Source: Amycolatopsis aidingensis
GTDB lineage: Bacteria; Actinomycetota; Actinomycetes; Mycobacteriales; Pseudonocardiaceae
Assembly: GCF_018885265.1 (NCBI RefSeq)
Contig: NZ_CP076538.1
Span: 2,950,001 to 3,014,000 of the forward strand
Direction: 5' to 3'
DNA: 64,000 nucleotides
Part shown: positions 39,266 through 46,984 of the stretch, in pieces
Position numbering within the stretch: position 1 is the stretch's first letter
How the letters are laid out: each line of letters opens with the position of its first letter
The notes under the pieces: generated by a model
The model's database searches: none
The model's input: the letters and a program-made list of their open reading frames with translations, nothing else
What the model was told of the DNA's origin: nothing
Position numbers and translations under genes: made by a program

Positions 39266-39943
39266 TCAGCAGCAGTGGTCGCCGCGCCAGGCCTCGCGGC
39301 CTTCCTTGACGGCCACCGCCGCGATGACCAGTGCGACAATCGGATCGGCCCAGGACCAGCCGAGCAGGCTGTTGGCCAGCAACCCCACCAGCAGCACCCC
39401 GGAAAGGTAGGCGCACAGCATCGTCTGCTTGGCGTCCGCCACCGCACTGGCCGAGGCCAGTCCCCGTCCGGCGCTGCGCTGGGCGCGCGACAGCAGCGGC
39501 ATGACGACCAGGGACACCGCCGCCAGCACGATGCCGACGGTCGAATGTTCCGCCGCCGCGCCCCCGGCCAGGGTGCGAACCGACTCGACGGTGACATAGG
39601 CGGCCAGCGCGAAGAAGGACACCGCGATCACCTTGAGCGCGGTCCGTTCCCGCGCCGCCGGATCGGTGCCGGAGAACTGCCACGCCACCGCCGTGGCCGA
39701 GGCCACCTCGATCACCGAGTCCAGCCCGAACCCGATCAGCGCGGTCGAGCCGGCCACCGTGCCCGCGGAGATCGCGACCACGGCCTCGATCAGGTTGTAG
39801 GTGATGGTCGCGGCGACCAGCAGCCGCACCCTGCGGGACAGCGCGGCCGTGCGTGCCTGCCGCTGCGGGGCGCAGCAGTCATCGGCGCATCCCTCCGGCT
39901 GGGCGAGGGCCGGAGGGTGCGGACGCTCGCTACTCTCGCTCAT
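39266..39943 (-). CDS. Cation diffusion facilitator family transporter
   Basis: Metal exporter of 225 residues with about six membrane segments. VRLLVAATITYNLIEAVVAISAG and the TM2-TM5 metal-site type residues (GFGLDSVIEVAS; VADAKQT) are present. Cysteine motifs lie at both ends: CADDCC near residue 20 and GDHCC at the C-terminus, suggesting a soft metal. The cytoplasmic C-terminal domain of many CDFs is missing. ATG 39943 was chosen over the in-frame ATG at 40006. No regulator gene lies beside it; the upstream gap holds a GCTGAACAG direct repeat. Confidence 0.85.
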   Translation of the reverse strand: MSESSERPHPPALAQPEGCADDCCAPQRQARTAALSRRVRLLVAATITYNLIEAVVAISAGTVAGSTALIGFGLDSVIEVASATAVAWQFSGTDPAARERTALKVIAVSFFALAAYVTVESVRTLAGGAAAEHSTVGIVLAAVSLVVMPLLSRAQRSAGRGLASASAVADAKQTMLCAYLSGVLLVGLLANSLLGWSWADPIVALVIAAVAVKEGREAWRGDHCC

Positions 39944-39944
39944 G

Positions 39945-39990
39945 GCTGAACAGTACAGCTGACAGTGATATAACAGCAAGCGCTGAACAG
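39945..39990. repeat. GCTGAACAG direct repeat in the CDF promoter region
   Basis: GCTGAACAG occurs at 39945-39953 and again at 39982-39990, flanking an AT-richer stretch (GTGATATAAC) that is unusual here. It could be an operator for a metal-responsive repressor encoded elsewhere. The 221 nt between the CDF and endopeptidase genes hold no gene. Confidence 0.4.
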
Positions 39991-40164
39991 TCGTGGTCGT
40001 GGTCACCCCGGTGAGTGCGCCGCCACCTCCGGTGGGAAAGGTGCGCCGACGATCCGCTGACTTTTTCCCAACATTCGCTTGCCGTATCCGGAAGGAAGCC
40101 GCGAGTACTGGAATATCCGCGGCGCGGGTGCTTATCGTGCCCGCACCGGAGGAGGTGTTCTTTC

Positions 40165-41130
40165 ATGAGAACGTTGTTTCGCCTTGCCATGACGGTGGTG
40201 CTCGCGGCCGGAACGGTGTTGCTCGCCGGGCAGGCGCACGCGTTTTCCGGCGCGTTCGTGCCCACCCAGAGTGTGGGCAACCGCGGGGTGGATGTGCTGG
40301 CGGCGCAGTATCTGTTGCGGCAGCACCAGCAGCAGGTCGAGGTGGACGGGGTGTTCGGCGCGGGCACGGAGGAGGCGGTGCGCGCCTTCCAGTCCGCGCA
40401 AGGGCTCGGAGTGGACGGCATCGTCGGGCCGAACACCTGGGGCGCGCTCACCGTGACCATCCGGCAAGGTGACCAGGGGGACGCGGTGCGGGCCGTGCAG
40501 GTGCAGCTCAACGCGAAGGACGACGCGAGCCTGACGGTTTCCGGCAACTACGATTCCGCCACCCGTTCGGCGGTACTGGAATTCCAGCGGCACGCGGGAA
40601 TCGGTGTTGACGGCGTCACCGGCCCGGTAACCTGGCGAAACCTGTTGTGGCACTATGATTATCCGAACTTTTCGGCCGGGCTGTGCGATCAGGACCCGGA
40701 CGCGAACGGCCGGGTGAACTGGGGAACCGGTGCCGCCGTCGGGCAACTCGAGGAGGCGGCCCGACGGTTCGGCGAGACCGGGCAGGGCAGGGTTCCGCTC
40801 GGCGACATCTCCCGGGAACACGGCGGCAGCCTCAGCGGGCACTCCAGTCACCAGGTCGGGCTGGACGTGGACGTCTGGCCGATCCGTGCCGACTCGGAGC
40901 AGTGCTCGGCCGGGCGGATCACCTGGCGTTCCTCGGCCTACGACCGGGACGCGACCAGGAAGCTGGTGCAGCGGATCCGGGCCAGCGCGCCGGGGCATGT
41001 CAAGCTCATCCTGTTCAATGACCCGGTGCTGATCCGGGAAGGGCTGACCACTCACTACGCCAACCACGACAACCATCTGCACGTGCGGTACTGCCAGGTG
41101 GTGCACCCGAGTTCGCTGTATCGTTGCTGA
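40165..41130 (+). CDS. Secreted penicillin-insensitive murein endopeptidase with two peptidoglycan-binding domains
   Basis: The 321 residues start with a Sec signal peptide (MRTLFRLAMTVVLAAGTVLLAG, cut near AHA). Two PG_binding_1 domains follow (about 30-95 and 95-155: GVDGIVGPNTWGAL, GVDGVTGPVTWRNL). The C-terminal half is a MepA-type (M74) zinc peptidase: SSHQVGLDVDVWP gives the H-x-G-x-D-x-D motif and NHDNHLHVRYC the second His pair. It should cut peptidoglycan cross-links outside the cell. GGAGGAGG sits well before ATG 40165. Confidence 0.88.
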   Translation: MRTLFRLAMTVVLAAGTVLLAGQAHAFSGAFVPTQSVGNRGVDVLAAQYLLRQHQQQVEVDGVFGAGTEEAVRAFQSAQGLGVDGIVGPNTWGALTVTIRQGDQGDAVRAVQVQLNAKDDASLTVSGNYDSATRSAVLEFQRHAGIGVDGVTGPVTWRNLLWHYDYPNFSAGLCDQDPDANGRVNWGTGAAVGQLEEAARRFGETGQGRVPLGDISREHGGSLSGHSSHQVGLDVDVWPIRADSEQCSAGRITWRSSAYDRDATRKLVQRIRASAPGHVKLILFNDPVLIREGLTTHYANHDNHLHVRYCQVVHPSSLYRC

Positions 41131-41169
41131 GCTCTGGTTCCCCGCCACTGGAAAGGGTTCGTGTGGGAC

Positions 41170-41991
41170 ATGGTCTCCGCAAGGTCATCGAACGACGCAG
41201 ATCCGGGTAGCAGAAGGAGCAGGCGGCGGTTCGGCGCGCTGTCGCTCACCATGCGCGCCCTGCTGGCTGCCGGGTTGCTGTTGCTGGTAACCCCTGGTGT
41301 CGCCTTCGCCGAACCGCCGCCCGCCCTCGGCTGGGCCGCCCCGTGGTCCGACCGTACGCACCAGCCCGCCTTCGACTACGACGGGGACGGTTGCTATCCC
41401 ACCCCCGCCATCGGCCGGGATGGCACGATCGCGCCGGGGCTGCGGACCACCGGCGCCATCAACGGCAACTGTCACGATCCGTCCGATCTGGACAACACCA
41501 ACTCGTACTCCAGGGTCAAGTGCAACAACGGTTGGTGTGCCTATATGTATGCCCTCTATTTCGAGAAGGACCAGGCCGTGCACGGTTCGGGTCTCGGCGG
41601 GCACCGGCACGACTGGGAGCATGTCGTGGTGTGGGTGCGGGATGGCTACGGTCGGTACGTGTCCACCTCGGAGCACGGCGACTACGTGACCCGGCCCCGC
41701 GCCGAGGTCCCGTGGGACGAGACCGGCACGCACCCGAAGGTCATCTACCACAAGGACGGCCTCTCGACACACGCGTTCCGGCACGCGGGCTTCGGTGAAG
41801 AGCCGGAGAACCACAAGGGAACGTGGCAGTTCCCGCCGCTGATCGGCTGGGACAACTACCCGCCCGGTTTCCGGGACCGGCTGGTGCAGCACGATTTCGG
41901 TAGCGCCCAGTTCGGGCTCCGGGACGGCTCGTTCGGCTGGGAACTGGAGAAGGCCAAGCCCAGCGGTATCCTATTCGACCCGTATGGCTGA
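41170..41991 (+). CDS. Secreted NPP1 (necrosis-inducing, NLP) family protein
   Basis: The 273-residue protein carries the diagnostic heptapeptide GHRHDWE (about 140), which holds the metal-binding His, Asp and Glu of NLP cytolysins. Conserved Cys pairs occur in GDGCYPTPAIG and NGNCHDPSD. The export signal has a twin-Arg-like RRSRRRFGAL before the hydrophobic core and AFA cleavage site. In plant pathogens NLPs lyse eudicot membranes; bacterial members are often non-toxic or untested. GTG 41161 is also in frame but too near GAAAGGG. It follows the murein endopeptidase by 39 bp. Confidence 0.82.
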   Translation: MVSARSSNDADPGSRRSRRRFGALSLTMRALLAAGLLLLVTPGVAFAEPPPALGWAAPWSDRTHQPAFDYDGDGCYPTPAIGRDGTIAPGLRTTGAINGNCHDPSDLDNTNSYSRVKCNNGWCAYMYALYFEKDQAVHGSGLGGHRHDWEHVVVWVRDGYGRYVSTSEHGDYVTRPRAEVPWDETGTHPKVIYHKDGLSTHAFRHAGFGEEPENHKGTWQFPPLIGWDNYPPGFRDRLVQHDFGSAQFGLRDGSFGWELEKAKPSGILFDPYG

Positions 41992-42621
41992 CGGCCGCAG
42001 CCCGCTCAGCAGACCGTCACCCGCGGGGTAAGGACGTTCGGCAGGCAGCAGCCGGCTCGCGGAGTCCAGTTCGCCCTCTTGCACCAGTGCGTGGATCGCG
42101 TGCGCGAGCTCCGTGCGGTCGGCGATCGACACGATCCACTCATCGGCATAGCGGTGCGCGGCCTCGCCGGAGAGGCCGAGTTGGAGCGATCGGTGGCGCA
42201 GGGCGCGCAGCCGCAGATCGCGTTCGGGGTCCCATTGCACCCTGGCCGGCGCCTGCCGCAACCGGCGTTTCCAGGTGGCCTGGTCGGCGTGCAGCCCCGG
42301 CTGGTAGTGGGAGAGGCAGGCACGGGTCAGTGCCCACTCGAAGCCTTCGCGGGTGATCTCCACCGCCAGCACGGTTTCCTGGCCTTCCTTGGTGCCCCAG
42401 CCGCAGCGATACATCATCCACCGAAACGATGGCTTGATCCACGTCATCCGATCCCGCCGCCATACTGCCGGAAAGCGGCCGTCCCGGATCGCAGGCAGCC
42501 CGATCTCCGGGGAGTACGCCTGGTAGACCGTGACCGTGGAAGCGGTGTACAGGGCACGGATCTGGTATTCGGGTTCTGGTCCTGTCACGAGGACCAGGGT
42601 GGCCAACGCGATCCGGTACAC
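41971..42621 (-). CDS. DUF4291 family protein
   Basis: The 216 residues match DUF4291, a family of unknown function widespread in bacteria and fungi: YQIRALYTASTVTVYQAYSPEIG, RRDRMTWIKPSFRWMMYRCGWGTK and VLAVEITREGFEWAL. The likely start is GTG 42621; GTG 42588 is an in-frame alternative nearer the usual family start. The 3' end overlaps the NPP1 gene by 21 bp. No function can be offered. Confidence 0.8.
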   Translation of the reverse strand: MYRIALATLVLVTGPEPEYQIRALYTASTVTVYQAYSPEIGLPAIRDGRFPAVWRRDRMTWIKPSFRWMMYRCGWGTKEGQETVLAVEITREGFEWALTRACLSHYQPGLHADQATWKRRLRQAPARVQWDPERDLRLRALRHRSLQLGLSGEAAHRYADEWIVSIADRTELAHAIHALVQEGELDSASRLLPAERPYPAGDGLLSGLRPSAIRVE

Positions 42622-42660
42622 GCCATCGAATTACCGGCCACCGCCGGGATTCCGCTCGAT

Positions 42661-43908
42661 TCACGTACCCATGCCTCGCCGATGTAGCAGGTTGCGTCTG
42701 GGTCTTCGCTCCGGATCCAGGAACGCGGGTGGGATGAATTCGGGTAGTCCGTTGCGTATGCGGACTTCCCAGTCGGTGTGGTGGATGAGGTTGTGGTGGT
42801 ACCAGCACAAGAGTGTGAGGTTGTATAGCGCTGTGGCCCCTCCGAGGGCCCACGGGATGACGTGGTGAGCCTGGCATTGCTTGGGTTTCCGGCGGCACCC
42901 CGGGAACGTGCACCCGCGATCCCGCAGGATCAAGGCTCTGCGGATGGCCAGGGGTACCGTGCGGGTGCGTTGCCCGATGTCGAGGATCTCGCCCTTGCCG
43001 CCCAGGACCGCGGGCACGACATACGCGTCACAAGCCATCCGCCGGATCTGGGCGGCGGAGTAGGACTCCTGCCCATGCAGGAGTCCGTACCCGGTGCCGT
43101 GCTTCAAGTCCTCCAGGGTGATGGACACCATCACGGTGAAGGGTTCCCCCGCCTCGGTCGGCCCCTCCTCCGGACACCCCGCTGCCACGCGCAGCACGTC
43201 GGCGAACGCGTCCCCCTGCCGCTGGAACTTGCTGCGCCGGTCCGGCTCCTCTTTCGTGCCGGAGGGTTTCGCGCGGGGTTCGATCAACCCGGTCAACAAG
43301 GCGGCGGTCTCCGCGTCCAAATCGAAGGTGCCCCGCAATCGCCCACCCCGCGTCTCCCGCCAGTCCAGGGACCGTTCCGGCCGCGCCAGTTCCTCCTCCG
43401 TGGGTGGATTCCCGTCCTGGTCCAGCCGGGCCAGAATCTCTTTACCCAGGGCGGTGACGGTGTGGGGTTCGTACTCTCGCGCGGCCTTGGTCAGCAGCGC
43501 TTCGGCGTGTTCCCGGTCGGGCAGGCTGATCGGCTGCGGGAAGCGGGCGATGGTGGCGCGGATGGTCTCGATGTGCTCCGGCCCGATCACGCCCTCGGCC
43601 GCGGCGGCACCGACCTCGGGCAGGTCCGGCTCCAGCGGTATCCCACCCGGTCCGTAGCGCCGCACCACCGCCCGCGCATGCGCGACCCGTTGGCGGGCGT
43701 CATACGGGTTGACCCGCAGCATCTCCCGCGTCAACACCGGCAGGTCGCGGTAGCCCTGCTGGCTGGCCGTGTCGCGGCCGTCGAGTTCGGCCAGGACCGC
43801 CAGCTCCCGGGCATACAGAGCCCGCCGCTGCTGTTCGAGGTCGCCCAGCGCGGTCAGGAGTTCCTCCTCGCTCATGCGGGAGGTATCGATACCGAAAGTC
43901 CTGGTCAC
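42661..43908 (-). CDS. DUF222 and HNH endonuclease domain protein (13E12 repeat type)
   Basis: The 415 residues comprise an N-terminal DUF222 region and a C-terminal HNH nuclease: LILRDRGCTFPGCRRKPKQCQAHHVIPWALGG, LYNLTLLCWYHHNLIHH, with zinc-type Cys and the HH-N-H catalytic set. Such genes occur in many copies in actinobacterial genomes (13E12 repeat family of M. tuberculosis) and behave like mobile or domesticated elements. Their biological role is unclear. The GTG start has no ribosome-binding site but has TAGTCT 6 nt upstream. Confidence 0.88.
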   Translation of the reverse strand: MTRTFGIDTSRMSEEELLTALGDLEQQRRALYARELAVLAELDGRDTASQQGYRDLPVLTREMLRVNPYDARQRVAHARAVVRRYGPGGIPLEPDLPEVGAAAAEGVIGPEHIETIRATIARFPQPISLPDREHAEALLTKAAREYEPHTVTALGKEILARLDQDGNPPTEEELARPERSLDWRETRGGRLRGTFDLDAETAALLTGLIEPRAKPSGTKEEPDRRSKFQRQGDAFADVLRVAAGCPEEGPTEAGEPFTVMVSITLEDLKHGTGYGLLHGQESYSAAQIRRMACDAYVVPAVLGGKGEILDIGQRTRTVPLAIRRALILRDRGCTFPGCRRKPKQCQAHHVIPWALGGATALYNLTLLCWYHHNLIHHTDWEVRIRNGLPEFIPPAFLDPERRPRRNLLHRRGMGT

Positions 43909-43914
43909 AACCCC

Positions 43915-43920
43915 AGACTA
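43915..43920 (-). promoter_or_regulatory. Leaderless-type -10 for the HNH gene
   Basis: On the minus strand TAGTCT lies 6 nt before GTG 43908. The GTATCGA/TCGATAC palindrome lies just upstream. Confidence 0.45.
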
Positions 43921-43925
43921 CCGCG

Positions 43926-43947
43926 GTATCGACCACACGTTCGATAC
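43926..43947. promoter_or_regulatory. GTATCGA palindrome upstream of the HNH gene
   Basis: GTATCGA (43926-43932) and TCGATAC (43941-43947) form a 7-bp inverted repeat with an 8 nt spacer. A related perfect palindrome GGTATCGATACC lies inside the first codons of the gene (43882-43893). It could be an operator or a recognition site of the nuclease. Confidence 0.4.
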
Positions 43948-44025
43948 ACGATCGGGTGATGTGGCGGGTTCTCGTCGAGCTCCAAGGGCTCCGCCCACGT
44001 TCATCACGCCGCCGGGATCTGCCGA

Positions 44026-44781
44026 TCAGATCTCTGTCCAGGCCGAGCGTCGGCGGAGAGCGAATCCCGCCTTGCTGAGATTGGCCGCGCTCACGGAATC
44101 GGGGCGGGCTGTCGCGACGACCGAGACGCAGCCCGCTTCAGCAGCTATCCGGAGGCGGTGCTGCAGCAACCGCGACTGCGAGCCCTGGCCCCGATGCATC
44201 GGCAGGGTCGAGGCACCGCCAAGCACCGCGACGTCGCCATGGCTCGTCATGGCCGCAGCGGCGATCGGCGTCTCCTGCTCCAGCACAAGGAACCGTCGCA
44301 TCGCCGGGAGTCGGTGTTCGGCTCTGATGAACTCAGCGACCACCCCGTCGACTTCGTATCCGGCCAACAAGACACTCAGAAAGTCGTCATCCGCACCGGC
44401 ATCGACCACGTGCAGACGCGCTCCCGCAGTGGACGCGGGCAGTACGTCAAGTCGTCTGACAGCCAGGATGCGATCTCCAGTCCGCACCAACCCCGCTGCC
44501 AGCAAGGCCGGTTCGACTGCCTCCTGAAGCTCCGCTGGCACCACCAGCGTCGGCTTGACCCCATTCCAGAGAGGCACGTTCATGAGGTCGATCGCCGCGG
44601 CCACCGTCTCTCGCATGACCCCGGACACCGTCGACAGAAAGCTCAACGCGGGATCCGTGGCCAGCACGGCCATCAGCCCCTTCCGCTCCCAAGCCAGGAA
44701 ATGCCCTGGCACACCGGCATCCCTCGCCAAGTCGCAGGCCAACCCTGTGCGGCGGTGAAGTGCCCGTTCCGCAGTGCTCAC
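44026..44781 (-). CDS. GNAT family N-acetyltransferase
   Basis: The C-terminal third is a clear GNAT fold: VAVLGGASTLPMHRGQGSQSRLLQHRL with the acetyl-CoA loop, and AANLSKAGFALRRR. The N-terminal part (ERALHRRTGLACDLARD...) is not recognised. About 251 residues from GTG 44781; the frame extends further upstream, so the start is uncertain. Codon use looks less GC-biased than the neighbours, hinting at a transferred gene. Confidence 0.7.
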   Translation of the reverse strand: MSTAERALHRRTGLACDLARDAGVPGHFLAWERKGLMAVLATDPALSFLSTVSGVMRETVAAAIDLMNVPLWNGVKPTLVVPAELQEAVEPALLAAGLVRTGDRILAVRRLDVLPASTAGARLHVVDAGADDDFLSVLLAGYEVDGVVAEFIRAEHRLPAMRRFLVLEQETPIAAAAMTSHGDVAVLGGASTLPMHRGQGSQSRLLQHRLRIAAEAGCVSVVATARPDSVSAANLSKAGFALRRRSAWTEI

Positions 44782-44873
44782 GTCCGACGACACACACCCA
44801 GCATGATCGTCCCCGCACCGGCACACCACGACCGACTTTCGCCAATGCGGTGTCGAGCGCGGTAGCGCGATGT

Positions 44874-45254
44874 TCAGTGACGAACAGACATGGGGCGACG
44901 CCACTCCTGCGGCACGGCGCATTTCTCCGCGGGCGTGAGCAGGCCGATCGGTGCGCCCGGAGCGCCGGGCTGGGGCAGGGTCAGCACGGCGCGCAGCGTC
45001 CAGGCCGCCGCGGCGTGGTACTGCCAGGACACCATCTCCGGTGCGAACACGTCGGTGTCCGGGAACGTCGGAACCCGGAAGGCGGTGGCGTCCTCCTCGT
45101 CGCGCAGGATGACCACGTCGGCGCAGGTTCTCCAGTCGTACACGGCGCCGATCGCCTTCGGGTCGTGGCGCAGCCCGAAGTAGTGGAACGCCCAGTGGCG
45201 TTCGCGCATCTCGTTCAGCAGATCGTCGAGTTCGAGAGTGGTCAAAGTCGTCAC
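44874..45254 (-). CDS. Conserved hypothetical protein downstream of hyuB
   Basis: Protein of 126 residues with no recognised domain. It begins TLELDDLLNEMRERHWAFHYFG and includes VYDWRTCADVVILRDEEDATAFRVPTF; it is soluble, with neither signal peptide nor membrane segment. The GTG start lies 8 nt after the hyuB stop on the same strand, so it is probably the third gene of the hyuA-hyuB operon. No function is proposed. Confidence 0.6.
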   Translation of the reverse strand: MTTLTTLELDDLLNEMRERHWAFHYFGLRHDPKAIGAVYDWRTCADVVILRDEEDATAFRVPTFPDTDVFAPEMVSWQYHAAAAWTLRAVLTLPQPGAPGAPIGLLTPAEKCAVPQEWRRPMSVRH

Positions 45255-45262
45255 ATCGCTGG

Positions 45263-46984
45263 TTACTCGGACTCACCACGCGGTGAGTGTGTCGATTCCG
45301 GGCCCGTCTCGATGGGCACGCCGTACTCCTCGGTCGCCTGTTCGGCCGAGATCAGCCGATCGGCGACGTCCGCCCGCACGGCGGCGGAGTCGCGCTCCCA
45401 CGGGTCGCCGAAGCCACCTCCGCCACCGGTCATGCAGCGAACGACGTCACCGGCACGCAGCCGGTAGCCATTGCATTTGAGCATCCTGCGCTCGTCCGGC
45501 CTGCCCGGATTGATCGTCACCTCGGGCGGTCTGGCCTCCTGCCCGCCGAAAAGGCCCCACGCCGGGGTCACCGAGCGCTCGAACCACAGCGAGACCGTGC
45601 AGTCGTGCTGCACAACGTACTCTCTGACGACACCGTTGCCGCCACGCCACCGGCCGGCACCCCCGGAGTCCTGCCGGATCCGGTAGTCCACCACCCGCAG
45701 CGGATAGCAGGTCTCCACCACCTCGATCGGCAGGTCCTTCAGCGAGCCGTTCACGTTGTTGATCAGCGCGCTTTCCCCGTCCGAGCCCTGCCAGGCGCCC
45801 CAGCCGCCCAGGGTTGCCTCCAGGCTGACGTAGTCCCTGCCGGTACGCGGGTCGTGCCCGGCGAACAGCGCGATCATCGAGTCACCATGGCTGGCGCCGG
45901 CCACCTTCTCCGGCATCGCGGGCGCGAGTGCCTTGGCGACCAGGTCGATCAGCAGGCCGAGATGGGAGAAGTACCACTGGCAGGCGGCGGGCGGTCGCGC
46001 GCCGAACACCGAGCCCTCGCGCACCTGCACGGTCAGCGGGCGGAACGAGCCACCGTTGCCCGGCACGTCCGGGCTCACCAGCAGCTTGTAGCCAACCCGG
46101 CAGGCGGCGATGGCCTGCGCGGTACCGCAGTTCACCGGCCCCTCGGCCTGGTCAGCGGACTCGGTGACGTCGAACTCGATGTTGTCCCCGCACACCGTGA
46201 TCCGCAGCTTCACCGGGATCGGCTTGTCCAGCTCGATCCCGTCGTTGTCCAGGAATCCCTCGGCGTGGTAGATACCGTCCGGGATGCCGTCGATGACCTC
46301 GCGCTCGATCCGCTCGGTTTGCGCGAAGATCTCGTCCCGCGCGGCGCGCAGGGTATCCAGACCCCAGCGTTGCACGATCTCGGCGAGCCGGGTCTGTCCC
46401 ATTCGGATGGTGGCGATCATCGCGTGCATATCGCCAGTGGTGGGGTAGGGAAAGCGCACGTTCGTGGCGATCGTGTCGATCACCCCGTGTACCTCGGCGC
46501 CACCGTCGATCAGCTTCTGCGGTCCGAGGCGAAGCCCTTCCTGGAAGATGTTCACCGAGTCCATCGACCCGCCCGGATCCTTGGAACCGACGTCGATCCA
46601 GTGCGCCCGGGTGGCGGTGAACCCGACCAGCTCCGCACCGACGAACACCGGGCCGAAGATGGTGACATCGTTGAGATGCGTGCCACCGAGGTAGCTGTCG
46701 TTCAGGATCCACACATCGCCCGGCTGCCAGATCTCCCTGCCGAACTTCTCCTCGGTGGCCCTGGTGCAGGTCTCCAGGTTGCCGAGGAAGATCGGCAACC
46801 CGGCCGACTGCCCGAGCACCTGGTGCCGGTCGTCCAGCAGGGCGACCACGCAGTCGCCGCATTCGTAGATGATCGGGGTGTACGCCGAGCGGATCAGCGT
46901 GGCGTTCATGTCCTCGGCCGCCGAGGACAGGGCGTTGCGGATGATCTCCACGACGACCGGGTCCGCGGTGTGCTGCCTGGTCAT
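45263..46984 (-). CDS. hyuB: Hydantoinase B / 5-oxoprolinase subunit B family
   Basis: The 573 residues cover the HyuB domain: DPVVVEIIRNALSSAAEDMNATLIRSAYTPIIYE, GDVWILNDSYLGGTHLNDVT, and HGDSMIALFAGHDPRTGRDYVSLE. It works with HyuA in ATP-dependent opening of a cyclic amide such as N-methylhydantoin or 5-oxoproline (or acts as a carboxylase subunit in acetone or acetophenone carboxylases). Its ATG overlaps the hyuA stop by 4 nt. The substrate cannot be read from sequence; the divergent D-amino-acid oxidase hints at amino-acid derived hydantoins. Confidence 0.92.
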   Translation of the reverse strand: MTRQHTADPVVVEIIRNALSSAAEDMNATLIRSAYTPIIYECGDCVVALLDDRHQVLGQSAGLPIFLGNLETCTRATEEKFGREIWQPGDVWILNDSYLGGTHLNDVTIFGPVFVGAELVGFTATRAHWIDVGSKDPGGSMDSVNIFQEGLRLGPQKLIDGGAEVHGVIDTIATNVRFPYPTTGDMHAMIATIRMGQTRLAEIVQRWGLDTLRAARDEIFAQTERIEREVIDGIPDGIYHAEGFLDNDGIELDKPIPVKLRITVCGDNIEFDVTESADQAEGPVNCGTAQAIAACRVGYKLLVSPDVPGNGGSFRPLTVQVREGSVFGARPPAACQWYFSHLGLLIDLVAKALAPAMPEKVAGASHGDSMIALFAGHDPRTGRDYVSLEATLGGWGAWQGSDGESALINNVNGSLKDLPIEVVETCYPLRVVDYRIRQDSGGAGRWRGGNGVVREYVVQHDCTVSLWFERSVTPAWGLFGGQEARPPEVTINPGRPDERRMLKCNGYRLRAGDVVRCMTGGGGGFGDPWERDSAAVRADVADRLISAEQATEEYGVPIETGPESTHSPRGESE

